The notes beneath the pieces are model-generated. The model saw only the letters and a program-made list of their open reading frames with translations. It did no database searches and had not been told where the DNA came from. This document shows positions 60,691 through 64,000 of a stretch of 64,000 nt of DNA, in pieces; the first letter of the stretch is position 1, and each line of letters opens with the position of its first letter. Source of the stretch: Torreya grandis (Eukaryota; Streptophyta; Pinopsida; Cupressales; Taxaceae); NCBI GenBank assembly GCA_037957365.1, contig JARHVA010003261.1, positions 1,559,501 through 1,623,500 of the forward strand, read 5' to 3'. Made by a program: the position numbers and the translations under genes.

Positions 60691-62160
60691 ATGCATGTTT
60701 TGGTTTAAACTCCTTATTAATGATGTCAAAATTGAACAAGTAAGGTTTGAAGAGTTTCATGGGCATAGCCAACAAGCTTATTTATTCAACTTCTAAGCTC
60801 TTGAATTCCATCCCTAGAGATTTTCCTCTTGTCACCCTATCTTTGGTAGAATTTACTAATTACAAAATTTCATCATTGGTTCTATATATTTTTCCTTCAA
60901 TTCCTCCTTGAATTTCTTTTTAGGTGTTAGGAGGGGGATCTCAAAATTTAACATGTTGATTAATTCATCTGTAGGGATAATCACATCAGTGACCCTCATG
61001 TATTTTAGAATTTCTAAGGCCTCACTTTCATGAATTTTCAAATGTCCTAATAAAATATTAATTTGTCTATGACAATATATGGAAGCATAGTTTTTGTAAC
61101 TACATAGTTGATGCACTATTATGCATCCATGATAGACATTAAATTTAATCGATTGAAGGGATTACTTCTCAAACACTAAAGCAAAAAAACAATCTTCTCT
61201 CATATTCTTTAATTTGGTGCCAAAGTTTACTAACTACGTTTTGTCTGATTGGCTTCCTACATTGACAACCCATATATTATGTAAAATGTTTTAGACCTTA
61301 GTAGCTTCACTATGGACATCATCGACTATCTCTCGAAGAGAATGTATAATCTTTGTAGGATTCAATATTTGATGTGCTTCATCTTTGATTTTGTACATTT
61401 ATTTCATAGCTACACAAGTTGAGTTAACAAAAACATAAAAATGCTTAGTATATTCATTAGGTTAGCTCTCTTGGACATGGGAAATATATTTTCTCTTTTC
61501 TAAAAATTAATTTCTTCCCTTGTATCCATATTTAATGCCCTCCTCTTCCTCATGCTTTGTATGGTTCTACTCTTTTTGTCAAACCTAGTATAAAATGTGG
61601 GTATTTTAGTAAAAACTAAATTTTGCCTCTTATATTGATTTGTTTTCATCTCTCTAACCCATTCAAGATTAATAATTTCCCCAATTTCTCATCTTTTTAG
61701 CCCATGCCTTCATATGTGTAAGGTTGAAGAGTCATTAGATAATGTGTTATTATTGATGGTTCTAATGATACACTTATTTATTTTGGGAACTAGAGAGGTG
61801 GATAGACAATTCTCTCCCATTATGAAGGCTCCCTTGATGGAGTTACCTTAGTTATGAATTTGGTCAAGCTAGGTGTCTTTTAAATCAATAATATGGCTAA
61901 CTTTATAGGTGATGTTTGTGACATAGGCAATTTTAACTAATATGGATCTCTCCTTGGGGTTTATGGTATTTTGGGATCAAAAATAGAAACAATTACCAAG
62001 TCTTCAAAATGGATTACCTTCTTAAGAATCCTTATTTGGGTAGATGCTGAAAGAATGGATAAATCAAAATAACTAGATATTGATAAAACACTTACAATTA
62101 AAACAAAATAAATTAAAGAAGAAACCACCTCACTTACCTTTTGTATTTTCTCCATTGTGA
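60691..62160 (-). pseudogene. Possible decayed coding region of unknown family
   Basis: On the minus strand, protein-like text runs from about 61430 to 60850: DEAHQILNPTKIIHSLREIV, NILHNIWVVNVGSQSDK, then an 86-codon open block (60856-61116) with HLKIHESEALEILKYMRVTD and TPKKKFKEELKEKYIEPMMK. Composition is charged and helical, unlike the hydrophobic chance ORFs elsewhere. A 64-codon block at 61961-62155 may lie upstream in the same unit. I recognise no family; an accessory ORF of another retroelement is possible. Confidence 0.35.
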
Positions 62161-62347
62161 GGTTTAGTTAATTTAGGGCACCAACTAGTGTTTCTACTTC
62201 ATGCAGACTTCCCAAGATCAAAGATTTGGCCTTATCCAACTCATCCTCTTCACCTAGAGCTTCCCTGTTAGTCAGCTTATATTCTTATTCCATCATAACT
62301 TATACACTCTCTTCCTCATATATGCCATACTTTACCAAATATATCAC

Positions 62348-64000
<1,653 letters not shown>

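Overview
The window reads as heterochromatic, repeat-packed nuclear DNA of a large-genome seed plant, most likely a conifer or other gymnosperm. It is AT-rich, and I could not recognise a single intact host gene. Almost everything that can be explained is old, decayed retrotransposon sequence: Ty3/gypsy elements of at least three kinds, one Ty1/copia element, and a Penelope-like element of the GIY-YIG type, a class reported from conifers. The species assignment is inference; the transposon calls rest on motifs read directly.

Positions 1-46.2 kb form a nest of up to four levels. (1) A chromovirus-like Ty3/gypsy (here 'E5', minus strand, about 40.5-46.2 kb) seems to be the outermost host. (2) Inside its 3' LTR lies a large Ty3/gypsy system ('E3', minus strand). 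Its gag-PR-RNaseH-RT-RNaseH-INT at 28.2-34.4 kb is flanked by two direct repeats of about 6 kb: R-A (1-4025 plus 25340-27110) and R-B (34431-40502). Each repeat carries a decayed, sense-oriented reading frame of about 1,000 codons with no recognisable function. (3) R-A is split by a Tat-lineage Ty3/gypsy ('E1', minus strand, 4026-25339, near-perfect target duplication). (4) E1's leader is in turn split by a Tnt1/Tork-like Ty1/copia element ('E2', plus strand, 17259-22930, perfect 5-bp target duplication). The unoccupied version of both inner insertion sites can be read elsewhere in the same window: E1's site in R-B at 38717 and E2's site in the related element E6 at 57038.

From 46.2 to 64 kb: a head-to-head pair of Penelope-like copies (47.56-51.6 kb), a coding-free LTR element ('E6', 53698-59115, perfect target duplication CCAAC) that is a deletion derivative of the E1 family, a weak decayed open region of unknown kind (60.7-62.2 kb), and a compound ATT/TAA/TA microsatellite (62.35-62.56 kb). 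The remaining stretches are AT-rich and featureless to me.

All coding regions are pseudogenes with in-frame stops and shifts. Many lesions are G-to-A or C-to-T changes that hit catalytic or zinc-binding codons, as expected for methylated, silenced DNA. E1 and E3 each carry two RNase H-like domains, but the extra one sits after RT in E1 and before RT in E3. The most unusual signals are the R-A/R-B repeats with their unknown ORF, the Penelope pair, and the copia LTRs, which are mosaic in divergence and have grown across a former primer-binding site.
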